Positions 45,230 through 53,976 of a stretch of 64,000 bases of DNA are shown here, piece after piece (within the stretch, counting starts at the first letter, position 1; each line of letters starts with the position of its first letter). Both the position numbers and the translations under genes were made by a program. The DNA lies in the NCBI GenBank assembly GCA_902613175.1, contig CACMGJ010000005.1:1-64000 (forward strand). Reading direction: 5' to 3'. The notes under the pieces were generated by a model. It saw only the letters and a program-made list of their open reading frames with translations, was not told the DNA's origin and did not search any database. This DNA comes from Halieaceae bacterium (GTDB lineage: Bacteria; Pseudomonadota; Gammaproteobacteria; Pseudomonadales; Halieaceae).

Positions 45230-45248
45230 GGGCTACCTTATTGTTTAA

Positions 45249-45264
45249 CTTGCCAATTGACAAG
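45249..45264. promoter_or_regulatory. Palindrome between divergent VOC gene and tetR, candidate TetR operator
   Basis: CTTGCCAATTGACAAG, repeated at 41661-41676. Confidence 0.6.
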
Positions 45265-45313
45265 TAATATATAAAATAGCCAAATACTATACAAGTTCAT
45301 TCTAGGGACCCAT

Positions 45314-45970
45314 GTGAATTCGGCCCGGCGCGCGCCCACAGCCAACTGCGTAAACAAACTTCGCGATGCCCAGACTACGAAAAAAAAGCTGGTGCATGCG
45401 GCCCTTCTCGCATTCTCCACTAGAGGCTACGATGCCGCTTCAACGCGAAGTATAGAGACCGCCGCAGGCGTTAAGCGGGGCTTAATCAATCATCACTATG
45501 GCTCTAAACAGGCGCTCTGGCAGGCTGCTGCAGACCATATGATGTCGATTACCGAGCAGGATCTTGGCGGAGCGTTAGAGAACATTAAGCAGATAGACGA
45601 CCACTTAAAACTGCGTTTTTTTGTGCACGCCTACGTTACCTTTTGCGCCAAACATCCGGAGCTCAACCGCTTGATGATTCAAGAAGGCATGGACAACAAC
45701 TGGCGTTTGCAGTGGTTGTTGGAGCGATCAGTAAGACCGTGGTATCGCCAAGTATGTTGCGTATTTAATCGAGCTAAGGACCTCGGCGCTGCGCCGAAAA
45801 TGGATGCGCATCATTTTTATTACATTCTAACGGGAGCGGCGACGCTGGTGTTCTCTAACGCTTCTGAAGCCGAGGCATTGTCTGGCCAAAACCCGTTAGA
45901 CCCGCAAAGGATCGAGGCCCACGCGGATGCAGTCGCCAATTTATTTACCCCGTCAGAGAAACCACTATGA
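45314..45970 (+). CDS. TetR/AcrR-family transcriptional regulator
   Basis: TKKKLVHAALLAFSTRGYDAASTRSIETAAGVKRGLINHHYGSKQALWQAAADH. Confidence 0.9.
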   Translation: MNSARRAPTANCVNKLRDAQTTKKKLVHAALLAFSTRGYDAASTRSIETAAGVKRGLINHHYGSKQALWQAAADHMMSITEQDLGGALENIKQIDDHLKLRFFVHAYVTFCAKHPELNRLMIQEGMDNNWRLQWLLERSVRPWYRQVCCVFNRAKDLGAAPKMDAHHFYYILTGAATLVFSNASEAEALSGQNPLDPQRIEAHADAVANLFTPSEKPL

Positions 45971-46842
45971 AGCTGATTACATTTACCGAATCTTCACGAA
46001 CCCGAATTGGACTGCTACAGGGCGAGCAAATCGTCGATTTATCTCAGGCAGCCCCGGCGTTGCCTGACGATATGCTGACCCTGCTTGAAGTAGGCGATAC
46101 AGCCCTGCAGGAAGCCGCAAAGCACGTTGATGCCGCAACACACTTTGCTGCTGTTGACGTAGTAATCGAAGCCCCCATGCGAAGACCGCCAAAGATTCTT
46201 GCCATCGGCCTGAATTACCAGGCTCACGCCAAAGAAAGCAATTTGGACATCCCAAAATATCCAGTGGTCTTCACCAAGCAGGCGACCTCGGCCAACGGAC
46301 CGTACGCACCGATTCACTCGCCTCAAGAAACCAAGATGCTGGATTACGAGGGTGAGCTAGGCATGGTTATCGGCAAACGGTGCCGGCGAGTTAGCAAGGC
46401 TGACGCCAGCAAAGTCATCGCAGGCTTCTGCGTGTTGAACGATGTCAGCGTTCGCGAATGGCAGTTTCTCTCAACTCCACCACAGTTCACTATGGGTAAA
46501 TCTTGGGATACGCATAACCCGTTCGGGCCGGCCATCGTCACCGCAGATGAAGTTGACCCTCATCACCTCATGCTCAGAACCTTCGTCAACGGTGAGCTGC
46601 GGCAAGAGACCAATACCGACGACTTAATATTTAACTGTTACGACATTATTGAGTTTTTGAGCACCGCATTCACCCTGGAACCCGGCGATCTAATTGCTAC
46701 TGGCACACCAAGCGGCGTGGGAGCAGCTATGCAGCCACAAGCGACGCTGCAAATCGGCGATACAGTGAAAGTCGAAATTGAGGGTCTGGGTTTTATTGAG
46801 AACGAGGTGATTGTGGAACCAGATACCGCCTCTATTCAATGA
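45967..46842 (+). CDS. Fumarylacetoacetate hydrolase family protein
   Basis: ILAIGLNYQAHAKE; DYEGELGMVIGKRCRRV; GDLIATGTPSGVG; ATGA overlap with tetR. Confidence 0.95.
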   Translation: MKLITFTESSRTRIGLLQGEQIVDLSQAAPALPDDMLTLLEVGDTALQEAAKHVDAATHFAAVDVVIEAPMRRPPKILAIGLNYQAHAKESNLDIPKYPVVFTKQATSANGPYAPIHSPQETKMLDYEGELGMVIGKRCRRVSKADASKVIAGFCVLNDVSVREWQFLSTPPQFTMGKSWDTHNPFGPAIVTADEVDPHHLMLRTFVNGELRQETNTDDLIFNCYDIIEFLSTAFTLEPGDLIATGTPSGVGAAMQPQATLQIGDTVKVEIEGLGFIENEVIVEPDTASIQ

Positions 46843-48437
46843 CCACAGAAGCGCACAACGGCTTGAGCCGTCCATTTGATGTTGCCATCGTCGGCTTAGG
46901 ACCGGTGGGATGCTTGGCGGCCATTTTATTCGCCGACGCAGGCCTTACGGTTGTTGCGGTCGAGAAAGAAGCACAAGTATATACCCTGCCGAGAGCGGTT
47001 AATTTAGATGGCGAAATCATCCGCGCGTTGCAGCCATTAGGGTTAGCAGAAACGGTTAATCAAATGATGCAGCCCATTCGCGCCAACGAACGGGCGGGCT
47101 TCGCGAACTCTAAACGGGAGTGGTTGTTCGGCGGCAATGCTGTGGCTTTAGGCAGCAGTGGCTGGCAGTCTGCCAATATGTTTGACCAGCCAGAACTGGA
47201 GACCTTCCTGCGCACCCAAGCAATGTCTCATGCCAATGTCTCTCACTATGTAGGCTATGAAGTTACCGAGTTTTTCAACAGTCCAACCCAGGTCACACTT
47301 AATGCCTCAAGCATCGACAAAAGCGTTTCACTGACTGCCAAATATCTCGTTGCCTGCGATGGGGCAAACAGTCCAACGCGCAAAGCACTGGGTGTTGGAT
47401 TGCGGGACCTTGGCTATGATCAAGATTGGCTGGTTGTCGATGTGGAAATGCTGAAACCACACAATCTGCCCAATGAGGTGCTGCAGGTCTGTGATCCTGA
47501 CCGAATTCACACCTATGTCGCCACCAAGGACCCTTACCGCCGTTGGGAGTTCCAGCTAAACCCAGGTGAAAGCGCGGAACAGATGCTCGAGACTGACACC
47601 ATACATGCGCTTTTAGATAGCTGGACACCGCGTGACACCTACAAACTTCGTCGCACTACCGTGTATCAATTTCACGCGGCTATCGCCGATATTTGGCAGC
47701 AGGGGCGCGTCTTTCTCGCTGGCGACGCCGCCCATCAAACGCCACCCTTCTTGGGGCAAGGCATGAATTCAGGCATGCGCGACGTGATCAATTTGGCCTG
47801 GAAGCTGCCCCTAGTGCTGAAGGGCGTGTGCAAACAATCACTGCTTGATACCTACCAAACAGAACGTGATGCCCATGCTCACGATCTGGTGTCTTGGGCA
47901 GTAGACATGGGCCACCTAATGCAGCACCTGGCGACAACCGAGGCGGCCGAGCGCGTCGGCGAAGCACCCCCAGAAATGCAGCAAACATCGCGCTCGTCTG
48001 GCTATGGCCAAGGCAGAGAGCAGCCGCCCATTCGTTCAGGGGTCGTGCTTGTTGAGCAGGTTTCTAACCGGGGCGCGACAGGTTACTCGCTAGCCCAACC
48101 GGTGGTTCGTGATACGACAGGCGAAGAGCAACGGTTCGACGAACTCCTGGGCACACAGGCGGGCTTGATTACACAGGGCTCAGTTGCCTTGAACGAAAAC
48201 AGCAGGGCTTTAGTCGAGGCATTGAGCATCAAAGTTATTGATCTTGACGAGATTGAACTGCTGCAAGGTAAATATCCTGCAGAATTAACCAGTGGTGAAA
48301 CGGTACTTCTGAGGCCAGACAGACTAGTGTTTGGGCATACAGAACCAGAGGTGTCGGCAGATCAGTTAGTTAGCTCATTCGCAACGGCGATTGGGCTCGA
48401 TCTGACCAAGATATTGCGCCATAAGTATCAAGCATGA
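46839..48437 (+). CDS. FAD-dependent aromatic monooxygenase (MhpA-like)
   Basis: DVAIVGLGPVGCLAAILFADAGLTVVAVEK; VFLAGDAAHQTPPFLGQGMNSGMRDVINLAWKL; overlaps FAH gene. Confidence 0.9.
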   Translation: MTTEAHNGLSRPFDVAIVGLGPVGCLAAILFADAGLTVVAVEKEAQVYTLPRAVNLDGEIIRALQPLGLAETVNQMMQPIRANERAGFANSKREWLFGGNAVALGSSGWQSANMFDQPELETFLRTQAMSHANVSHYVGYEVTEFFNSPTQVTLNASSIDKSVSLTAKYLVACDGANSPTRKALGVGLRDLGYDQDWLVVDVEMLKPHNLPNEVLQVCDPDRIHTYVATKDPYRRWEFQLNPGESAEQMLETDTIHALLDSWTPRDTYKLRRTTVYQFHAAIADIWQQGRVFLAGDAAHQTPPFLGQGMNSGMRDVINLAWKLPLVLKGVCKQSLLDTYQTERDAHAHDLVSWAVDMGHLMQHLATTEAAERVGEAPPEMQQTSRSSGYGQGREQPPIRSGVVLVEQVSNRGATGYSLAQPVVRDTTGEEQRFDELLGTQAGLITQGSVALNENSRALVEALSIKVIDLDEIELLQGKYPAELTSGETVLLRPDRLVFGHTEPEVSADQLVSSFATAIGLDLTKILRHKYQA

Positions 48438-48509
48438 GTGGTAACGATTAAGGCTATAGAGCAGCTTTCGATGCTAGTCTGCGCGATGTTCTGACGAGTT
48501 CTGTGAGCC

Positions 48510-48554
48510 TTGGCATGGTAGAGGTCGCCAGTTCGAATCTGGCTGGTCCTACCA
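48510..48554 (+). repeat. tRNA-Val 3'-half remnant R2
   Basis: TTGGCATGGTAGAGGTCGCCAGTTCGAATCTGGCTGGTCCTACCA, 44/45 identical. Confidence 0.97.
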
Positions 48555-48766
48555 AATCAAGATTCAATCAACCAACCTGCTGTGCATAGCTTCTGCCGAT
48601 CATTGAATTCCACCAATGCGACGCGAAAACAGCGTAAGCTAGCGCGCCCTGTAAACAAATGTTGGTAAATCTATATTGACTCACGCTTAGGTCATATACT
48701 GAACCCAAGTCCAAATAACTTTACACGAGCAATGCGCTCAAAAACCGCACAGAGAAAAAGACAAAC

Positions 48767-48791
48767 AACTCTTAAAAAAAAGAGTTTTTTG
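48767..48791 (+). terminator. Terminator-like hairpin in the leader of the TPR glycosyltransferase gene
   Basis: AACTCTT-A6-AAGAGTT followed by a T-run, just before GGAGG and the 48809 start. Confidence 0.45.
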
Positions 48792-48808
48792 AGTTGGAGG
48801 GCAAAGCG

Positions 48809-50437
48809 ATGCTCGATTTAATTAATTTTCAGAACGGCCTAAAGTTACTCTCCGATGGAAACTTTGTAGAAGCGCGCAACATATTCTATGAAATATGGAT
48901 TCGTGATCAGAACTCAGCATCTACTGCCGCTCGTTATGTCGCATATATTGATGAACTTAACGGCCAGCTAAATGATGCAGTCACGCTTCTTGAATCATCC
49001 ATGGCACAATACGGTGAAGATCCAGCGACGCTCGCGCAAATATCTGAACTCGCGATGAAAATGGGGCTCCACAAAAAAGCAATTGATCGAGCAAAAAGGT
49101 CATTAGAACTCTCTCCGAATAATGCAATTACGGCCTTGAATAAGACAATCTGGCAGAGTAACTACAGTAGTAACGGGCCTGCTATAAAAACCGCATTTGA
49201 GTTGTGGGCTTCAAGATATATTGAGCCAACGCAATGTACCACTCCCATGAAAAACTTCCACGATTTTGAAAGATCGAAGTCAGAAACTTTAAAAGTCGGT
49301 TTTTTGTCAGGAGATCTGAAAAATCATGCAGTCCGCTATTTTATTGAACCTTATTTGAAGCTACACGATCGCTCCAGAATAGAGTTACACATATTCATGA
49401 CTGCAGAAGAGGACGAAATATCTCAGATTCTCAAGCAATGGGTACCTAACTGGCATAACGTAAGAGACCTCAATAGTGATTCCCTTTTAAGCTATATTCG
49501 AACTCTGGGGATCAACATCCTTGTTGATCTGTCAGGCCATACCGAACACTCGAAGCTAGATGTATTTGCCGCACGAGCTGCACCCGTGCAAGTAACTTGG
49601 TGGGGATTCGTCCATACGCTAGGAATAAGAGAAATAGACTATAGATTAACAGATTATGAGGCGTGCCCCCCAGATGCCGAAGACCACTACACGGAAGCGC
49701 TGTGTAGAATGGCCTGTCTTACAGCATATGTTCCCCCAGTCGGCTGCGAAGAAGAGTACTCTTCACCATGGGGTCAGAACCAGTTTGTTACTATGGTGAG
49801 TCTGAACCACACAAGGAAAATTAGTGACGCTGCTCTGAATACCTGGAGAGAAATCCTAGAAAAAAACCAAAACGCCGGCTTGATTATCGTCACCGGTGAA
49901 GTATCCGAATTGCAAAAAGATAACTATTTCGTTCAGCGGCTCACGGAGAGTAACTTGCCAATGGATAGAGTTGCTGCAGTTCCCAAGCTAACAATGTTGG
50001 AGTACATGCGAGTGGCATCAGTAGCGGATTTTGCTGTAGATACCTTCCCAATATCCGGGGGAGTAACGACATTTCATAGCCTTTGGATGGGACTACCGGT
50101 ACTCACGATGTGCCCCGGAAACAAAATTGCTATTCAGACATACACAGCTAATGTTTTAAGTAAAATTGGCCTATCTGAGGGCATCACAAATAACATCAAT
50201 CAATACGTTGATCTGGCAACATATTGGATTCAAAATCCCAGCGTTATAAGTCAGCTCAGATCAACTATTCGCCAAAAGATGATTACAAGCCCGTTTTTAA
50301 ATCATGATGAGCGGGTAAAGGAGTTGGAGTCTTGTTTCAGAGAAATGTGGAGACGTTTCTTGCTAAATGAATCGGTCAGAAGCTTTGATAGCGAGCTTGC
50401 TACACATCCCGAGCTTAGCGACGCGACAGAAGATTAA
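48809..50437 (+). CDS. TPR-containing O-GlcNAc transferase/SPINDLY-like glycosyltransferase (GT41-like)
   Basis: KVGFLSGDLKNHAVRYFIEPYL; NILVDLSGHTEHSKLDVFAARAAPVQVTWWGFVHTLG; DTFPISGGVTTFHSLWMGLPVLT. Confidence 0.85.
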   Translation: MLDLINFQNGLKLLSDGNFVEARNIFYEIWIRDQNSASTAARYVAYIDELNGQLNDAVTLLESSMAQYGEDPATLAQISELAMKMGLHKKAIDRAKRSLELSPNNAITALNKTIWQSNYSSNGPAIKTAFELWASRYIEPTQCTTPMKNFHDFERSKSETLKVGFLSGDLKNHAVRYFIEPYLKLHDRSRIELHIFMTAEEDEISQILKQWVPNWHNVRDLNSDSLLSYIRTLGINILVDLSGHTEHSKLDVFAARAAPVQVTWWGFVHTLGIREIDYRLTDYEACPPDAEDHYTEALCRMACLTAYVPPVGCEEEYSSPWGQNQFVTMVSLNHTRKISDAALNTWREILEKNQNAGLIIVTGEVSELQKDNYFVQRLTESNLPMDRVAAVPKLTMLEYMRVASVADFAVDTFPISGGVTTFHSLWMGLPVLTMCPGNKIAIQTYTANVLSKIGLSEGITNNINQYVDLATYWIQNPSVISQLRSTIRQKMITSPFLNHDERVKELESCFREMWRRFLLNESVRSFDSELATHPELSDATED

Positions 50438-50526
50438 ACGCGTTACAAATTAAACTTTATCAATACCTATAGATATTCAGTTTACCTGCTTCATGGAGGT
50501 TGGATGACGTTAGTGAGGTTAAGATC

Positions 50527-51540
50527 ATGAGGATTCTACTAATCCGATGTATGGGTTTGGGAGATGTTGCGTCGATATTGGCCCCAGCCGTATCTATCTA
50601 TAAAAATCATTACTCGACCGCAGTGATTACTACTCTCACTTATGAAGCCGGTGCGGAAATTATGCAACTCCACCCAGAGGTGGATGATGTAATAACGATT
50701 AAAAAGGAAGACTGGCCCGATGATTTAGTCCCTGCTGTAGACATGTTTATGCGTTTGGCGCAGTTCATTGCCGCAAAAAATTTTGATTTAGTAGTGAATC
50801 TAGATACTTGGTTTATGCCATGCTTCTTGACACAAATATTACGAGACGCCGGAGTTACAGCTATTGGAAATCATTTAAATCAGGGCGCTGAGAAACTCTT
50901 TTCACGCGCCCTTACTCATCAGCTGTCACAGGATTACTTTGATTTCCCTTCAAATTATATGGATAGCACGTTCCCGAATATGACCGAGTGGAGTTGCCCT
51001 TGGTGGACGAGATATTCTGAAATAAGTTACCCGGAATTCTATCTACGCTTTTGCTGTGGATTTGACGATTATCCGGCGCTGAGACTTCCGTGTGAGGCAG
51101 ACACCGACCTGTTAAAACGAGCCGATGGACGCCCTATTGTTGCAATCTCCACTCGCGGTCGTAGCGACTATAAGCAGTATCGGTACAGCGATGAACTGAT
51201 CCAAACCCTGAACGACAAAGGTATCTTTTGCTGGAGCGAGTTTGATGGGTCTGTAACGATCAAGGTCACCCTCAACCGGCTACATAGCAGTAAGTTAATC
51301 GTAACCGTGCCGACCTCTACGCAATGGCTAGGGCGTTTGGCAGGGTGCCCATCCCTCATGCTGCCGGGACCCATGCCGCCCTCATTACTTGGCGCCGAAT
51401 TCTACCCACCCAGGCAAACAAGCTGTCAGTACTGTGGCCATGAGAAACAATGTCCCGAGAGGCGAAATTTTGACTGTATGGATATCTCTCCCAATATCAT
51501 AGCTAATAACGTCGTAAATATTTTGGCACAGAACTTTTGA
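50527..51540 (+). CDS. Glycosyltransferase family 9-like protein
   Basis: MRILLIRCMGLGDVASILAPAVSIY; VPTSTQWLGRLAGCPSLMLPGPMPPSLLG. Confidence 0.7.
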   Translation: MRILLIRCMGLGDVASILAPAVSIYKNHYSTAVITTLTYEAGAEIMQLHPEVDDVITIKKEDWPDDLVPAVDMFMRLAQFIAAKNFDLVVNLDTWFMPCFLTQILRDAGVTAIGNHLNQGAEKLFSRALTHQLSQDYFDFPSNYMDSTFPNMTEWSCPWWTRYSEISYPEFYLRFCCGFDDYPALRLPCEADTDLLKRADGRPIVAISTRGRSDYKQYRYSDELIQTLNDKGIFCWSEFDGSVTIKVTLNRLHSSKLIVTVPTSTQWLGRLAGCPSLMLPGPMPPSLLGAEFYPPRQTSCQYCGHEKQCPERRNFDCMDISPNIIANNVVNILAQNF

Positions 51541-51551
51541 AATAAACTCGT

Positions 51552-51601
51552 CTCACCTGCGGCCGTCGGGTAACCTAATCTCATCTACGGCCGTCGTGTA
51601 A
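51552..51601. repeat. Two imperfect 22-bp direct repeats, period 28
   Basis: CTCACCTGCGGCCGTCGGGTAA (51552-51573) and CTCATCTACGGCCGTCGTGTAA (51580-51601). Confidence 0.7.
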
Positions 51602-51754
51602 AAAAGGTATCATCAATCTAGCGAACGTTCCGATTAAATGATCGGATAACAATAAAGACTTGAGAAAGCAGGGTGCTTCGCGCACTCAACGCTCTTGAGA
51701 GTCATTACTCCTTAATAATTATTTGACAGCCGATCTTGAAGGTTAGCCGGAGCA

Positions 51755-51799
51755 ATGAAATGGTAGAGATCATCAATTCGAATCTGGCTGGTCCTGCCA
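51755..51799 (+). repeat. tRNA-Val 3'-half remnant R3 (degenerate)
   Basis: ATGAAATGGTAGAGATCATCAATTCGAATCTGGCTGGTCCTGCCA, 38/45 identical. Confidence 0.92.
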
Positions 51800-51921
51800 A
51801 CTCACTAAATATTCATTTAAAACCTCGCATACCCTTGTGTTATGAAGGTGCAAGCACAAAGACGCTGAACTAAAAATGTATGTTACGGTAGGTTGATTGA
51901 AGTGAGTTGCGACACGCGGAT

Positions 51922-53304
51922 ATGACTAACAATTATTTGGCGGATGAAAAAAACAGATTTGCAAACGAGCTCAGGTCAAATAGCAAGTTTAAAGACGCTA
52001 TCGATTTGCATCAAGAAGCAATTGCTTTGGATCCTAGCGAACCTAAATTTTGGTACGACTTATCTGAAACATATCTCAACTGGAATAAGCCAGAGGCCGC
52101 TGAGCTAGGCTTCCGTCATGCCTTAAAAATCAATCCTAGCAGTGCTCAACTATTAACAGGTCTAGGATCTGCGCTGCAACGCCAGAAAAAACTTCGCGAG
52201 GCCATACAGTGTTATGCCGAGGCCACCAGTTCGGATCCAACCTATGTTCCAGCCTGGATAAATCTTGGTACGGTTCAAAAACAATTAGGGGACTACGAAG
52301 ATGCTTTTTTGTCTCACCAAAATGCGGTGCAACTTGACCCAACAAATAAAATTGCCAATTGGAACCTATCATTAACCTTGCTCTTAGTCGGTAATTATAA
52401 AGAGGGCTGGTCTCTTTATGAATTTAGGCACGAGCGATCCAGCGATTTGGAGCGACTAAGAGAAGAACGGCATGGCTCTTATAAACGCAAGCAAAAGTTA
52501 CTTGTTAAAGCAGAACAGGGTTTGGGAGATGTGCTCCAATTTGTAAGGTTTCTACCTGAATTAAAAAAACTCACTGATCATTTGACATTGGCTGTCGATA
52601 GTAGGCTAAAAAAACTACTTACCTCAGGGCTCAGCGCTGTAGATGAAATCATAGACATTGAGCAGGACGAACCAGAAGAGTTTTGTGCCACCATCTACCT
52701 GATGAGCGCCCCCTTCTTGCTCAATTTTCAGAGCGAACAGCAACTTTCATCAAAAGCCTACTTAGTTGCAGATCGGCAACTGGAACAAAGTTGGCGAACT
52801 CACCTACAGAATTTGGAGTCCAAAAAATGTCTTAGGGTAGGCATTGCTTGGCAGGGTAATCCAATGTACGAGGCGGATTACCAAAGATCAATTCCACTCA
52901 CATACTTCGTATCTTTACTCGAACTTCCTAATATTCACTTCGTAAGTCTTCAAAAGCAGCACGGATTAGAGCAGCTAGATAATATTAAAACAGATTTTAG
53001 GTTAGATAATTTGGGCGTAGCTTTGGATAGCCAAGGCCATGCTTTTGTCGACACTGCTGCTGTCTTAACGAATCTTGACCTGCTCATCACATCGGACACT
53101 GCTATTGCTCATTTAGCAGGAGCTATGGGGGTGGAAACATGGCTTGCCCTGAGTAAAGTTCCCGATTGGCGCTGGGGGCTCGAGGGAACAGAAACGTTTT
53201 GGTATGGGAACATGCGGTTGTTCCGTCAGAGAGAATTTGGAGACTGGTCTTCAGTTTTCGTCGACATAAAAAATAACTTAATAGCAAGGTGCAGTGATCA
53301 ATGA
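51922..53304 (+). CDS. TPR-repeat protein with GT41/GT9-like C-terminal domain
   Basis: Repeated TPRs; LLVKAEQGLGDVLQFVRFLPELKKL; VGIAWQGNPMYEADYQRSIPL; ITSDTAIAHLAGAMGVETWLALSKVPDWRW. Confidence 0.85.
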   Translation: MTNNYLADEKNRFANELRSNSKFKDAIDLHQEAIALDPSEPKFWYDLSETYLNWNKPEAAELGFRHALKINPSSAQLLTGLGSALQRQKKLREAIQCYAEATSSDPTYVPAWINLGTVQKQLGDYEDAFLSHQNAVQLDPTNKIANWNLSLTLLLVGNYKEGWSLYEFRHERSSDLERLREERHGSYKRKQKLLVKAEQGLGDVLQFVRFLPELKKLTDHLTLAVDSRLKKLLTSGLSAVDEIIDIEQDEPEEFCATIYLMSAPFLLNFQSEQQLSSKAYLVADRQLEQSWRTHLQNLESKKCLRVGIAWQGNPMYEADYQRSIPLTYFVSLLELPNIHFVSLQKQHGLEQLDNIKTDFRLDNLGVALDSQGHAFVDTAAVLTNLDLLITSDTAIAHLAGAMGVETWLALSKVPDWRWGLEGTETFWYGNMRLFRQREFGDWSSVFVDIKNNLIARCSDQ

Positions 53305-53687
53305 TTCAAATACAAGTATCTGCCGGTGAGCTACTCGACAAGATCACGATATTAGAGATCAAAAATGAAAGAATCAGCGACCCAAAAAAATTAATAAACG
53401 TTCGCAAAGAACTTGCCTCGCTCAAAGCTGAAAATCCATTTGACCTTAATAACCGGACTGAATTAAGCGCCCTTCTGGAGGAACTGCGCATGGTTAATAG
53501 AAACCTTTGGGATATCGAGGACCAGATCCGTACCTGTGAGAATATCTCTGACTTTGGTGATACGTTTGTACAACTCGCTCGTTCCGTCTACATACAAAAT
53601 GATGCTAGAGCGGATATCAAAAAACGTATAAATATACTCACTAAATCGAATCTCACCGAAGAGAAAAGCTACGCTCCTTACCAATAA
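53301..53687 (+). CDS. DUF6165-like protein
   Basis: IQVSAGELLDKITILEIKNERI; LRMVNRNLWDIEDQIR; ATGA overlap with upstream TPR gene. Confidence 0.75.
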   Translation: MIQIQVSAGELLDKITILEIKNERISDPKKLINVRKELASLKAENPFDLNNRTELSALLEELRMVNRNLWDIEDQIRTCENISDFGDTFVQLARSVYIQNDARADIKKRINILTKSNLTEEKSYAPYQ

Positions 53688-53899
53688 TACCTCTAACCTC
53701 GCGTCGTCTGCATGTCAAAGAGCAGAGCCCGATCTATCCCGCACTAAACAACGACCAAACCGCACCGGAAGGCTAAGTGGACGGCACTCTCAAGAATTCG
53801 CCAAAGGTCAGCAGAGGCAGACGAATTTCCGGAATCAAGTTAAACCGCTGCAACGCTAACCTAGGGAATGAGCTGTGTACGTTTGTGCACCCGTCTATA

Positions 53900-53927
53900 T
53901 TGACATGGTAGAGGTCGCCAGTTCGAA
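53900..53927 (+). repeat. tRNA-Val remnant R4 (truncated)
   Basis: TTGACATGGTAGAGGTCGCCAGTTCGAA, 28/28 identical, then identity stops within the T-loop. Confidence 0.93.
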
Positions 53928-53976
53928 AAACGCGACCTTAGAATCTATAGAGCAATCAAACGGTAGCATCCCGCCG

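Noticed and set aside
34874-53899. Classical integrative element with its own integrase
   Set aside because: No tyrosine or serine recombinase, excisionase or transposase motif in any listed ORF of these segments; the only recombinase sequence is the xerC fragment at 232-687, outside the array.
40987-53927. tRNA-like copies as functional tRNA genes
   Set aside because: All four lack the D-arm and the 5' acceptor strand, so they cannot form a cloverleaf; called remnants/attachment repeats.
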